DNA of 64,000 nt from VXYL01 sp965243175 (GTDB lineage: Bacteria; Pseudomonadota; Gammaproteobacteria; Pseudomonadales; Azotimanducaceae). The notes under the pieces were generated by a model, which saw only the letters and a list, made by a program, of their open reading frames with translations, had not been told where the DNA came from and searched no databases. Numbering within the stretch: position 1 is the first letter of the stretch; each line of letters begins with the position of its first letter. The position numbers and the translations under genes were made by a program. The stretch lies in the NCBI GenBank assembly GCA_965243175.1, contig OZ251532.1, forward strand, positions 682,001 to 746,000, read 5' to 3'. Positions 17,686 to 27,277 of this stretch are shown in pieces.

Positions 17686-19244
17686 ATGTGCTCGGTCCCT
17701 GCGTGCTCGCCCGCCGTGGGCCTCTCGACTATGCGTACCAATTCGGGAAATGGTGCTCCGACCGGCAGGAGAATCCACTCCGTGCCCTCCCAGTCGATCC
17801 AGTGTTCGGCATCGTCTTCGTCGAGCCAGTGCTCGTGGCCGAACTTGTCCGCCCAACGCTCCTTGCCGTCGTCGTCGATCCAGCGTCGCGTCACCACGCC
17901 TGCGCTGGCGATCTGGGGACCCTCCGACATAAACCATTCCCCATCTGGATCGGCCTGATGGATTTCGCCGTCTATTCCGAACCAACTCTCCGAGCCGCTG
18001 GGATATCGCCATCGGACATTGCCCGCGTCGTCGTGGCGACGGGCGATGAACATCCTCTCGACCACGGGCGGCGCGATCGCCCACGGCTCTGTGGGGCTGT
18101 TCTGGGCAGTTTCCCGCAGAGGTTGCCAGCCTTTGCCCAAGAGGCTCTCGACGGCAGGGCCGGCCGCGTCGATCTCTTGGTCGGAGAATTCCTGAGCCAG
18201 TTCGCTCCAATCGACTTGCGGCTCGCTGCCGCGAAGGTCGTGCTCTCTCGCCGTCAGCAAGAGCGGCAGCTGCATGGTCTCGGGCACGAACGACCAATCC
18301 GACGTGCGGAATGCCTGTTGGAGATAGGCGAACGTCAAATTCACCTTGGCCGTCGAGTTGACCTGCCGCTCGTCCACGACGATTTGCGTGTTCGCCCAGA
18401 CGCTCCCCAGTCTCGCGGCAACGCGAAGCAGCGAGTACCCCTGATCGTACTGGTCGCCACTCATGTTGCCCATGAAGTGTGGCGGTCGAATCATCTCGAT
18501 CGGCCGCAGCGCCTCCTTCGGCACCTGGCGGCACTTCGCGAGGCGCCATGCGTGCGCCAACTCCTGTTCTCTGAGCCACGCGGCGCGTTGCGCGTAGTCC
18601 TCCTCTCCCGCCTCTTCCTTCAGCACTTGGCGGTGCCACTCCCACTCCACCTCCCAGCCTTCGTGGTACTCGCTGCCATCCCAGTAGAGCATCTCGCCGC
18701 ATGCGTGGTGCAACATGGCAAGCCGCGCAAAGGCGTCGGCAGAGCAAGCCGAGCGCAGCCCGTGGGCGGCTTCGCCCGCCATCGCTCGGCAACGCGGCTG
18801 GTTGGCGGCCTCCGCCACGGCGTTGCGCAGCGCCAACGGGTTCTCGAAGACATCGCGCCAAACGAACCGATCGACCTTCGGAAGCGGCGACCATCTGTAG
18901 GTGGGTTGGTATGGAAGCCCCTGACCCACCGCTGCTTTCGGCGGGCGAGTGTTCCTGACGTCCGCGTCGAGATGGCGTTGATCCAGCATGGCCATGCAGG
19001 GCTTCGGGAGATCGGCCCAAATGTCGGTGCAGTGGCCTCCGGTTTGCGCCTCCGCCGCATCCGCGCCTGCCACTCGATACACCCCGCCTGCCCAGCTTTC
19101 GGACCAAGCGCCAGCCGACAAGAGCGCCAGCAAGGCAACCAAGTTCCGCTTGGACGTCAGTTTGCCGCTCGCTCGCGGATCGAGCTCGCACGACGCGTCG
19201 CCGTCCTTCTCTTCGACGTGATGGCCGTACTCGCGCTTCATCAT
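17595..19244 (-). CDS. Exported tandem paralogue 2, W-repeat family, abnormal C-terminus
   Basis: A 549-residue member of the tandem family. A charged leader precedes a hydrophobic segment (LVALLALLSAGAWSESWAGG, about 37-56), so export is probable but the true start may lie downstream of 19244. It shares RFVWRDVFENPLALRNAV, a CRAM segment, CSADAFARLAMLHHACGE, LYWDGSEYHEGW and LLRVAARLGSVWAN with the others, then W-repeats ending GTEWILLPVGAPFPE. Relatives stop here, but this copy reads on about 45 residues (basic, low quality) into the remnant of another gene. That suggests a deletion junction just after the conserved end. Function unknown. Confidence 0.68.
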   Translation of the reverse strand: MMKREYGHHVEEKDGDASCELDPRASGKLTSKRNLVALLALLSAGAWSESWAGGVYRVAGADAAEAQTGGHCTDIWADLPKPCMAMLDQRHLDADVRNTRPPKAAVGQGLPYQPTYRWSPLPKVDRFVWRDVFENPLALRNAVAEAANQPRCRAMAGEAAHGLRSACSADAFARLAMLHHACGEMLYWDGSEYHEGWEVEWEWHRQVLKEEAGEEDYAQRAAWLREQELAHAWRLAKCRQVPKEALRPIEMIRPPHFMGNMSGDQYDQGYSLLRVAARLGSVWANTQIVVDERQVNSTAKVNLTFAYLQQAFRTSDWSFVPETMQLPLLLTAREHDLRGSEPQVDWSELAQEFSDQEIDAAGPAVESLLGKGWQPLRETAQNSPTEPWAIAPPVVERMFIARRHDDAGNVRWRYPSGSESWFGIDGEIHQADPDGEWFMSEGPQIASAGVVTRRWIDDDGKERWADKFGHEHWLDEDDAEHWIDWEGTEWILLPVGAPFPELVRIVERPTAGEHAGTEHMSTQGVSTATACWTKRTSCRPKACTRLSSH

Positions 19245-19256
19245 GTCTGTTTCGAC

Positions 19257-19556
19257 CTACTCCACGTGCGGCGGTTCCGGCGGCAGCAGTATCCACTCCG
19301 TGCCGTCCAGTTCGATCCAGTGCTCCGTGCCGTCCGGGTCCAACCAGTGTTCGTCCAACGCCTCGATACACTCGGGAGACGTCGCCGAGGATGGCGACGG
19401 GCACAGCGCCTTGAGGGGTTCGATCGCAGCGGCCAATGCCGTGCCGGTTCCGCCACAGGCCGTCTGCCGCTCTTCGGCAACTGCGAAGGTCGCCCCCAAC
19501 ACAACGCCAAGCCAGAACATCAGACGCAGGATGAGGCAAACGTTGCCGGTGAACAT
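19257..19556 (-). CDS. Internally deleted miniature paralogue of the W-repeat family
   Basis: A 99-residue protein starting at ATG 19556 with a strong ribosome site (AAGGAGG, 7 bases upstream). After the signal peptide, RQTACGGTG and IEPLKALCPSP are near-identical to the mature N-terminus of paralogue 3, but the sequence then jumps straight to two W-repeats and GTEWILLP. About 370 central residues are missing without loss of frame. Its intact start, strong ribosome site and clean stop mean it could still make a small exported protein. It sits between paralogues 2 and 3, 12 bases from the start of paralogue 2. Confidence 0.62.
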   Translation of the reverse strand: MFTGNVCLILRLMFWLGVVLGATFAVAEERQTACGGTGTALAAAIEPLKALCPSPSSATSPECIEALDEHWLDPDGTEHWIELDGTEWILLPPEPPHVE

Positions 19557-19604
19557 CGTTCCGCCTCCTTGACTCTGATCCACGACGCCACTGCTCATCG
19601 GTCG

Positions 19605-21038
19605 CTACTCCGCGTCATCGGGAAAGGGCGCTCCGACCGGCAGCAATATCCACTCCGTGCCATCCAGTGCGATCCAGTGCTCCGCACGATCGGCGTCCAC
19701 CCAGTGTTCGTCGCCCACTTCGTCGATCCACCGTTCGGTGCCGTCGGCGTCGGTCCATCGGCGCAGCGTGTCTCTGCCGATTTCCCGGTGGCCCCCTCCG
19801 ATGGTAGGAGTCTCGCCGGGCCTGCCCGAATAGGTGGCGCAGCCATCGTTCCACACTTCAAGCCCGTTCCTGTGTATCCAACGGACGTTGCCGTCTTCGT
19901 CGATCCGGCGCCGCAAGACCTTCGTTCGCACCGGCGTCGGCTGGTCCATCCAAGGCCACACCGAGTCGCCGAGTGCCCGCCCACAGCACGGTGGCCAGCC
20001 GTGTGCGCGGATGGCCGCGGCGATTGGCCGAGCGGCCGCACGTTCCTCGGCAGTGAACGCGGCCTCGAACCCACGCCAGTCGATCAACGACATGTCGCCG
20101 GCAAGGTCCTCGTCACGCGCGGCCAGCAGATGCGGCAGCCACTTGCCCGATTGAGTAGGCCAGCTGGCATACGCCAACGGCAACGGAGGTTCCTGCCAAG
20201 TCTCGACGGCTACTTTGGTCTCGTGGCCCCATGCCTTCCACGGACTGGACACCACAAGCGCCCACACGCTGCCAAGCCTCGCCGCCGCCACGACAAGCTG
20301 GTCGCGTTGATCGTATCTGGTGAGGGCGTACACGGACGGTCGCACCTGCGCCAAGGGCGCCAGAGCGGCCTCCGGCACAGCGCGGCACTTCGTCATCAAC
20401 CACGCAAAGTGCAGTTCGCTCTCGTCGAACTCAGCGACCTGCTGCCAGTAGTCGTCCTCCGTTGCGTCGATTGTCTCCCGCCATTCGTCCCACTCCGCTT
20501 GCCAGCCTGCGAAATACGGATTGGTCACTTCTTCCCAATCCAGTACACGCCGACAAGCGCGGTGCAGCGCACCCAGCCGCGCCATCGAGTCCGCCGCGCA
20601 CGCTTGCCGCAAGTCCGGCCGGAACTCGTGCTCACGCAGACGACAGGCGAGATCGTGCGTGGCGGCCTCCACCCGGTTGCGCAGCGTCAACGGATCCTCG
20701 AACACTTCACGCCAGACGACCGTGTCGCTGCGCGCGTGCGGCCACCACTTCGGGCGGCGCAAATCTCTCGTGGTGGAGTGCATGTCGCACAGCACCGGCC
20801 TGTTCCAATAGCGCGCGTCCAACGCCTCGCGGCACTCTGGCGATACCTCCGCAAGTGGCGACGGGCACAGCGCCTTCAGAGGCTCGACCTCGATGATCAG
20901 GGCAGCGCCTGCTCCGCCGCAGGCCGTCTGCTGCGCCTCGGCGAACTCAACCGTGGCCGGATCGGCACCTGCGCCAACGCCAAGCACGGCGGCCAAACCT
21001 AGGACGAGGCCCGATTTCGCTGCTTGACTGGTGTTCAT
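19605..21038 (-). CDS. Exported tandem paralogue 3, W-repeat family
   Basis: A 477-residue protein with a signal peptide (LVLGLAAVLGVGAG). It shares TVVWREVFEDPLTLRNRV, CAADSMARLGALHRACRR, ESELHFAWLMTKCRAVP and AAARLGSVWA with its neighbours, and ends in W-repeats and GTEWILLPVGAPFPDDAE. It diverges in the middle, lacking the LYWDG block and carrying CCGRALGDSVWPWMDQP. The mature N-terminus EAQQTACGGAG is almost the same as in the miniature copy downstream, showing that the two share a recent origin. Function unknown; predicted periplasmic or surface exposed. Confidence 0.75.
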   Translation of the reverse strand: MNTSQAAKSGLVLGLAAVLGVGAGADPATVEFAEAQQTACGGAGAALIIEVEPLKALCPSPLAEVSPECREALDARYWNRPVLCDMHSTTRDLRRPKWWPHARSDTVVWREVFEDPLTLRNRVEAATHDLACRLREHEFRPDLRQACAADSMARLGALHRACRRVLDWEEVTNPYFAGWQAEWDEWRETIDATEDDYWQQVAEFDESELHFAWLMTKCRAVPEAALAPLAQVRPSVYALTRYDQRDQLVVAAARLGSVWALVVSSPWKAWGHETKVAVETWQEPPLPLAYASWPTQSGKWLPHLLAARDEDLAGDMSLIDWRGFEAAFTAEERAAARPIAAAIRAHGWPPCCGRALGDSVWPWMDQPTPVRTKVLRRRIDEDGNVRWIHRNGLEVWNDGCATYSGRPGETPTIGGGHREIGRDTLRRWTDADGTERWIDEVGDEHWVDADRAEHWIALDGTEWILLPVGAPFPDDAE

Positions 21039-21078
21039 CAGCTGCTCAAGTGCGTCTTGGCGTCATGCATGGCTCTAT

Positions 21079-22608
21079 CTAGGGCGCGGCGGGTTCGGGC
21101 GGCAGCACTGTCCACTTCGTGCCGCCATAGTCGACCCAGTGCTCTGCCCCGCGAGTGTCCACCCAGTGTTCCACGCCGTAGTAGTCCAGCCAGCGAGGGC
21201 GGCCCTCTTCGTCATCCCAACGCCGCAACGTCGGCATTTTTCGCGTACCCAACACCGAGTGACTGATGATCGAAGGCTCGTCTGTCTCCGCACTCTTGTA
21301 GACGGCTTGGCCATCGTCGTCGAACCAAGCCTCGTCGCCGTTCTCGTGTACCCAGCGCTCCGTTCCGTCTGGGTCGAGTCGTCTTCTGACGATCCGAGTT
21401 GCGACGACCGGGGGCGCTATCGCCCAAGGCCATGTGTCTGTGCCGGTGGGATCCTCCGCAGGCTGCCATCCGTGGCGCAGAAGTCGCCTGACGGCCGGCT
21501 GCGCTTGGCGGATTTCGGCGTTGGAGAAGTACTCTTCCAGTCCGCTCCAGTCCAACTGGGGAGTGGACTCGTGCGCATCGTACTCCCGGGCCGTAAGCAA
21601 ATGGGCGAGATGCCAGTAGCGGGACTCGCGCCAAGCCGCCGCCCACGCTCGTCGGACGTAGGCCAAAGCAAGGCTCTCCTTGGCTGTGGCGTTGAGGTCC
21701 AAGCCAGGCAGGCCGGTGCCGCCAACGCGAACGTTCGCCCACGGGCTGCCTAGGCGGGCGGCGACGACCCTCAGTTCCCAGGACTGGCTGTATTCGTGGT
21801 AGTGGAAATGGATCGGTGGGCGCCGCAAGGAAACGACTCGCTCCATTGCTGCCGGCGGCACGGCACGGCACTTCCGCAAGCGCCAAGCGAAGTGCAGTTC
21901 GCTCTCGTCGAGCGCGGCCATGCGCAGCCTGTGATCGTCGAAGTCTTGCGCCTTCTTGTCCACACGGCGTCGCTCCCGCGCCCACTCGTCGGCCCAGCCG
22001 CGATGGAGGTCGTGGCCATCCCAGTACAGCGCTCTGCCGCATGCGTGGATGAGTACGGAGACGCGCGCAAAGGCGTCCGCGGCGCAGGCTTCGCGCAGAT
22101 GGTGCGGCGCTTCGCCGACCTTGGCATGACACCGCGACTCGGCAGCGGCCGCCTCCATCGCTTCGCGGAGCGCAAGCGGATCTTTGAACACCTCGCGCCA
22201 GACAATGCGGTCCTCCAAGGGGCAGGGAATCCAGAAGGGACGATAGCTGCTCGGATTCTGTTCGCGGTCGGAGTGCCAGTTGAGCATCACGTCTCGATCC
22301 ATGTAGACGCGCTCCAACTCCGCCGCGCAGTCGGGCGACAGATCGCCCCAAAGCGGCGCACAGAGAAGCCGAAGTCGCAGCACTTCCCGCCTGAACTCGG
22401 CACTCGCCACCGAGCCGGCCGATCTCATAGTGGGCAGTACGTCCACTGCGCCCCACGACGCGAAACCCCATAGGGTCCACACGGTGGCCAACAGCGCTTT
22501 CCATGGAACAGGCCGAAACGATCGCCAGCGCGCGCAGCCGGCCGCAACGGTGCTGCTGACGAGCGCGAGGGCCAGCTGCAGTGCGACGGTGAAGCGCGAC
22601 GGTTTCAT
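21079..22608 (-). CDS. Tandem paralogue 4, W-repeat family, membrane-anchored form
   Basis: A 509-residue protein, first of the array in reading direction. The N-terminus has two hydrophobic stretches (about 8-24 and 35-52), so it may be anchored rather than released. It shares RIVWREVFKDPLALREAM, CAADAFARVSVLIHACGR, LYWDG, ESELHFAWRLRKCRAVP and VVAARLGSPWANV with the others. The W-repeats are present, but the end differs: WTVLPPEPAAP. The ribosome site is CGGAAGGCAAC before ATG 22608. The 118-base gap to the divergent Lrp-type gene probably holds the promoter of the array. Confidence 0.75.
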   Translation of the reverse strand: MKPSRFTVALQLALALVSSTVAAGCARWRSFRPVPWKALLATVWTLWGFASWGAVDVLPTMRSAGSVASAEFRREVLRLRLLCAPLWGDLSPDCAAELERVYMDRDVMLNWHSDREQNPSSYRPFWIPCPLEDRIVWREVFKDPLALREAMEAAAAESRCHAKVGEAPHHLREACAADAFARVSVLIHACGRALYWDGHDLHRGWADEWARERRRVDKKAQDFDDHRLRMAALDESELHFAWRLRKCRAVPPAAMERVVSLRRPPIHFHYHEYSQSWELRVVAARLGSPWANVRVGGTGLPGLDLNATAKESLALAYVRRAWAAAWRESRYWHLAHLLTAREYDAHESTPQLDWSGLEEYFSNAEIRQAQPAVRRLLRHGWQPAEDPTGTDTWPWAIAPPVVATRIVRRRLDPDGTERWVHENGDEAWFDDDGQAVYKSAETDEPSIISHSVLGTRKMPTLRRWDDEEGRPRWLDYYGVEHWVDTRGAEHWVDYGGTKWTVLPPEPAAP

Positions 22609-22696
22609 GTTGCCTTCCGAAGGCGGTCACGGGTCGTACGTTAGACCTGCTGCCAGTGCGCTTGTGACCCACTTGCCGCCAATTTGCAGTACGCTG

Positions 22697-22711
22697 GTGC
22701 GGAATCCGCAC
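22697..22711. promoter_or_regulatory. 15-bp palindrome in the divergent gap, candidate operator
   Basis: GTGCGGA and TCCGCAC are perfect inverted arms around a single A, located 15 bases before the ATG of the Lrp-type regulator and in the only gap between it and the paralogue array. Lrp-family proteins bind palindromic sites of about this length and often control themselves and the divergent gene. Role inferred from position. Confidence 0.4.
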
Positions 22712-22726
22712 TGAAACGGATATTCG

Positions 22727-23218
22727 ATGGCAAAACGCGCACTCGACGGCTCTGCCACGTTCGTACTCGACCGCACGGACCGGCGCCTCTTGCGAGTGCT
22801 GCAGGAGGACGCCAAGCGATCCGACGAGGAAGTCGCGCCGCTGGTGAATCTGTCGCCGTCCGGGTATCGCAAGCGGCGTCATAGGCTTGAAGATGCCGGC
22901 GTCATCCAAGGCTACGTGGCGTTGGTCGATCAGGAGCAGGTCGGGCTGTCCGAGGACGTCTTCGTGCTCGTCAAGCTGCACTCGAACGGGCACGACGACA
23001 GAGTGGCCTTCGACGAGGCGGTGAAGGGCGTGGAGGAAGTGATGGAGTGCCACGCGGTGACCGGCGAGTGGGACTACGTGCTGCGCGTCGCGACAAGCGA
23101 CCTGCACGACCACGACCGCCTGAGCGACAGCAAGCTCTCGCGGCTGCCTGGGGTGGAACGGTTGGAGTCCCTCGCCACCACGCGGCGCGTCGTTGGGAGA
23201 AGGGCGCTGCCGCTGTAG
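22727..23218 (+). CDS. Lrp/AsnC-family transcriptional regulator
   Basis: A 163-residue DNA-binding regulator. An N-terminal winged helix (about 14-75) begins LDRTDRRLLRVLQEDAKRSD and includes the recognition helix NLSPSGYRKRRHRLEDAGVI. It is followed by the RAM ligand-binding domain (about 80-160) with VMECHAVTGEWDYVLRV, which typically binds amino acids. Length and order are canonical. It is divergent from the tandem exported-protein array and shares a palindrome-containing gap with it, so it could regulate that array, itself, or both. Ligand unknown. Confidence 0.9.
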   Translation: MAKRALDGSATFVLDRTDRRLLRVLQEDAKRSDEEVAPLVNLSPSGYRKRRHRLEDAGVIQGYVALVDQEQVGLSEDVFVLVKLHSNGHDDRVAFDEAVKGVEEVMECHAVTGEWDYVLRVATSDLHDHDRLSDSKLSRLPGVERLESLATTRRVVGRRALPL

Positions 23219-23248
23219 GCAAGCCTCTATCGTTTGGCCAGAGCGCCT

Positions 23249-23749
23249 CTAACGACGGCGTGGACGCTTGGGTTCGCGCACGATGACGCTGTTCGAGAAG
23301 CGGTCCGGCCAGCTCTTGCGGTCGCGGTCGAACCACATCCAGATGAAGCCCAGGCCGAGCGTGGCGAAGCTGGCGAGGCCGGCGACGAAGCGGCGCAAGG
23401 CTTGACCGGCGGTGAACGGGCCGTCGCAGCGCAGGCGGAGGCGCCATGCCAACATTCCCAAGGTCTGGCCGCGGCGGCACCAGAAGAAGGCTAGGAAGGC
23501 GTAGGTTTCGACGAACAGCAGACTCTGCACCCACGCTCCCACTACGGCGTCGCCGATCAACGTCACCAGCGCCACCACCGTGGTGATCCAGATCGCAAGC
23601 AGCACCAAGGCGTCGTAGAGCATCGCGAAGAGGCGGTGGCGAAGGGCGGCCAGAGGCAACGCGGTGCTGGCGTCTTCAGCAGGCGTCGTTCGCGTGGGGG
23701 AAGTCGGCGACGACGCAGCCTTTGAGCGGCGCGTCTTGGCCGCGGTCAC
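23249..23749 (-). CDS. RDD-family membrane protein
   Basis: A 166-residue inner-membrane protein from a GTG start at 23749 that overlaps the preceding permease stop by four bases (GTGA). After a Ser/Thr/Ala-rich cytoplasmic leader come RHRLFAMLYDALVLLAIW, carrying the defining Arg and Asp of the RDD family, further hydrophobic helices (about 55-105), and GQTLGMLAWRLRL, the second conserved block. The tail is basic. RDD proteins are often of unknown role; some act in ion homeostasis. Its tight coupling to a PotBCAD-like transporter is unusual and suggests co-expression rather than a defined function. Confidence 0.8.
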   Translation of the reverse strand: MTAAKTRRSKAASSPTSPTRTTPAEDASTALPLAALRHRLFAMLYDALVLLAIWITTVVALVTLIGDAVVGAWVQSLLFVETYAFLAFFWCRRGQTLGMLAWRLRLRCDGPFTAGQALRRFVAGLASFATLGLGFIWMWFDRDRKSWPDRFSNSVIVREPKRPRRR

Positions 23750-24996
23750 CCCAGCCTCATGCGGTCCACGCCCACGAAGCGGTCGTAGACGAGGTAGAGC
23801 GCCACCACGCAGGCGAGCAGGATGCCGCCCAGGGCCGCGGCCAAGCCCCAGTTCAGCGACTGCTGCATGTGGTAGGCGATCATCGACGAGATGAGTTGGC
23901 CGGTGCGTCCGCCCACCAGCGCGGGGGTGATGTAGAAGCCGATGGCCATGATGAACACCAGCAGCGAACCGGCGCCCACGCCCGGCAGGGTCTGCGGCCA
24001 GTACACCCGCCAGAACGCGCGCGGAAAACTCGCGCCCAGGGAAGCCGCCGCGCTCATGTGCGACGGGGGAATGGTGCGCATCACGGCGTAGAGCGGCAGC
24101 ACCATGAACGGCAGCAGCACGTGGGTCATGGCGACGAACGTGCCGGTCATGTTGTAGATCATGGAGAGCCGGCTGTCGTCCAACACCAAGCCGATGGCAA
24201 CTAGCACGTCGTTGACGACGCCTTGGGATTGCAGCAGCACGATCCACGAGGTCGTGCGCACCAGGAGCGACGTCCAGAACGGCACCAGCACCAGCAGCAA
24301 CAGCAGGTTGGCGCGGCCCGGCGGCGCCTGGGCGATGAAGTAGGCCACCGGATAGCCGAGCAGAAGGCACAGCAGCGTCACGCCCATGGTCACGGCGAAG
24401 GTGCGCCCGAAGAGCGCGACGTAGATGCGCTGTTCCTCCGCCCGCTGCACCACGCTCCCTTCGGCGTCGCGCTCCAAGTCCAGCGATTGCAGATAGTGGC
24501 GGTCGGTGAAGCGTTGCCCGGCGCTGCGCACGGCTCGCCACGTCGCGGCTTCTCCCCAGGCCGGGGCGATGTCCAGCATCGCGTCCCGCCAGAAGGCGGT
24601 GTTGCCGGCCTCCGGTTCCAAACGCCGTAAGCGGCTCGCGGTTCGTGTGATGACGCTTCTCAAACCGCTCTCGATGCGGTTGACGCGAGTGGCCAGCTGG
24701 CCGACCACCCGGGTCTCGCGGGCCTGCACGAGTTCGGCGGCGGCCGCCGTGAACACCGCTTCGGACGGTACCGAGGCACCGTCCCACCCGCGCAGCATGG
24801 CCAGCGTTTCCGGCATCGCTTCCGCCACCAGCGGATCGTGGACGCTGCGCACCAGCATCACGACCAGCGGCGCGATGAACGTCACGCCGACGAACGCGAT
24901 CAGCGGCAGAGTCAGCGCGATGGCGCGGATGCGGGCGCTGCGTTGCGCAGCCGCATGGCTCGCCCCGCCGATGCCCTTCGCGTTCGCCGAAACCAT
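23746..24996 (-). CDS. PotB-like ABC transporter permease
   Basis: A 416-residue inner-membrane permease of a polyamine-type importer. The first hydrophobic helix (about 25-50, IALTLPLIAFVGVTFIAPLV) is followed by an unusually long periplasmic loop of about 150 residues, and then five more helices. The EAA-type coupling loop reads AAASLGASFPRAFWRVYWPQ. Similar long first loops occur in PotB relatives of proteobacteria that import putrescine/spermidine or related cations. It lies last but one in potC-potA-potD-potB-RDD order on the minus strand. Substrate is not shown by the sequence. Confidence 0.85.
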   Translation of the reverse strand: MVSANAKGIGGASHAAAQRSARIRAIALTLPLIAFVGVTFIAPLVVMLVRSVHDPLVAEAMPETLAMLRGWDGASVPSEAVFTAAAAELVQARETRVVGQLATRVNRIESGLRSVITRTASRLRRLEPEAGNTAFWRDAMLDIAPAWGEAATWRAVRSAGQRFTDRHYLQSLDLERDAEGSVVQRAEEQRIYVALFGRTFAVTMGVTLLCLLLGYPVAYFIAQAPPGRANLLLLLVLVPFWTSLLVRTTSWIVLLQSQGVVNDVLVAIGLVLDDSRLSMIYNMTGTFVAMTHVLLPFMVLPLYAVMRTIPPSHMSAAASLGASFPRAFWRVYWPQTLPGVGAGSLLVFIMAIGFYITPALVGGRTGQLISSMIAYHMQQSLNWGLAAALGGILLACVVALYLVYDRFVGVDRMRLG

Positions 24997-25029
24997 GCCG
25001 CTCTGCCCAGCCCCTTCGCCGAAGCGCCG

Positions 25030-26111
25030 CTAGCGCGCCAGCCAGGCGGCGAAGCGTTCGTTCACGTCGTCGGCGCGTTCGGCCCACCACTGGCCGTCGG
25101 TGAGCAGCGTCACCGCCATCTTCTCTTCGCCGGTCGGCATGTGCGGCGCCATGTCGATGCCGGTTTCCAAGTGGGTGGTCACGAACGGCATCGCCGAACG
25201 CCGCGCCGGGCTGTACGAGATGTACTTGCTGATGGCGGCCATCGTCTTCGGTCGCGCCGCGTACTGCACCAGCTTGCGCGCTGCGTCGAGATTGCGTGTG
25301 CCGCTGACGATGCCGAAGCCGGCGGATTGCAGGTTGCCGCCGTCCCAGACGACCTCGAACGGCTGGTCCTCCAATGCCTGGGCGTTGAAGATGCGGCCGT
25401 TGTAGGCGGTGCTCATCATCACTTCGCCATCGGCCAGCATCTGCGGCGGCTGCGCTCCGGCATCCCACCAGACGACGGAATCCTTGATGGTGTCGAGCTT
25501 GCGGAAGGCGCGGTTCATGCCCTCGGGCGTGTCCAACATCTTGTAGATGTCGGCACGAGGTACGCCGTCCGCCAGCAGGGCGAACTCGAGGTTGCTGCCC
25601 GGCACCCGGCGCATGCCACGCCGGCCGGGGAACTTCTCCAAGTCGAAGAAGTCGCCGAGGGTCGCTGGCCGTTCTTCGGGGAACAGTTCGCGGTTGTAGG
25701 CGTAGATGGTGGCGCCGAAGATCTGCCCGACGCCACATTCGGAAACGGCGGCGGGGATGAAGTCCTCCGCGGCCGGCGTGCCGTCTGCCCCGGGCGGCAA
25801 GTCCGCCACGTCGACCGGTTCCAGCAGCCCTTCGTCGCAGCCCCGGTGCAGGTCCTGGATTTCCAGATCCACCACGTCCCAGTACACGTTGTCGGTTTCC
25901 ACCTGGGCGCGGATCTGCGCCAGGCCGCCGTTGTAGTCCTCCACCTGCACCTCGATGCCGGTCTCCTCGCTGAACGGTTCCAGCACCGCCAACGTGCTGG
26001 CGCGCTGGTAGGAACCGCCCCAGGACACCACCGTGAGCGTCTCTTGCGCCAACGCGCTCTGCGCGCCGAACGCCAGCAGCGCCGCGAACGCGAACGCCCC
26101 TCGCTGAAGGC

Positions 26112-26115
<4 letters not shown>
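25030..26115 (-). CDS. PotD/PotF-like periplasmic substrate-binding protein
   Basis: A 361-residue exported binding protein with a signal peptide (AFAALLAFGAQSALAQE). The mature start ETLTVVSWGGSYQRA and later GTPAAEDFIPAAVSECGVG and YAYNRELFPEERPATLGDF are typical of the spermidine/putrescine-binding family (type 2 periplasmic fold). ADGEVMMSTAYNGR is the hinge-lobe segment. Its ATG overlaps the stop of the upstream ATPase gene (ATGA), so the transporter is one coupled operon. The ligand cannot be fixed from sequence alone; polyamine-like or other small cationic compounds are likely. Confidence 0.88.
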
Positions 26116-27257
<1,142 letters not shown>

Positions 27258-27277
27258 GGCACGGCTCCTCGATAATC

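Noticed and set aside
17676..21002. An 1108-residue plus-strand open frame antisense to the paralogue array
   Set aside because: It lies opposite three genes with signal peptides and conserved blocks; its own sequence has no signal, domain or ribosome site and is a GC-rich shadow.
23249..25738. One long minus-strand frame spanning the RDD, permease and binding-protein genes
   Set aside because: Only its last 166 residues are protein-like; the rest is antisense-frame noise over well-supported genes.
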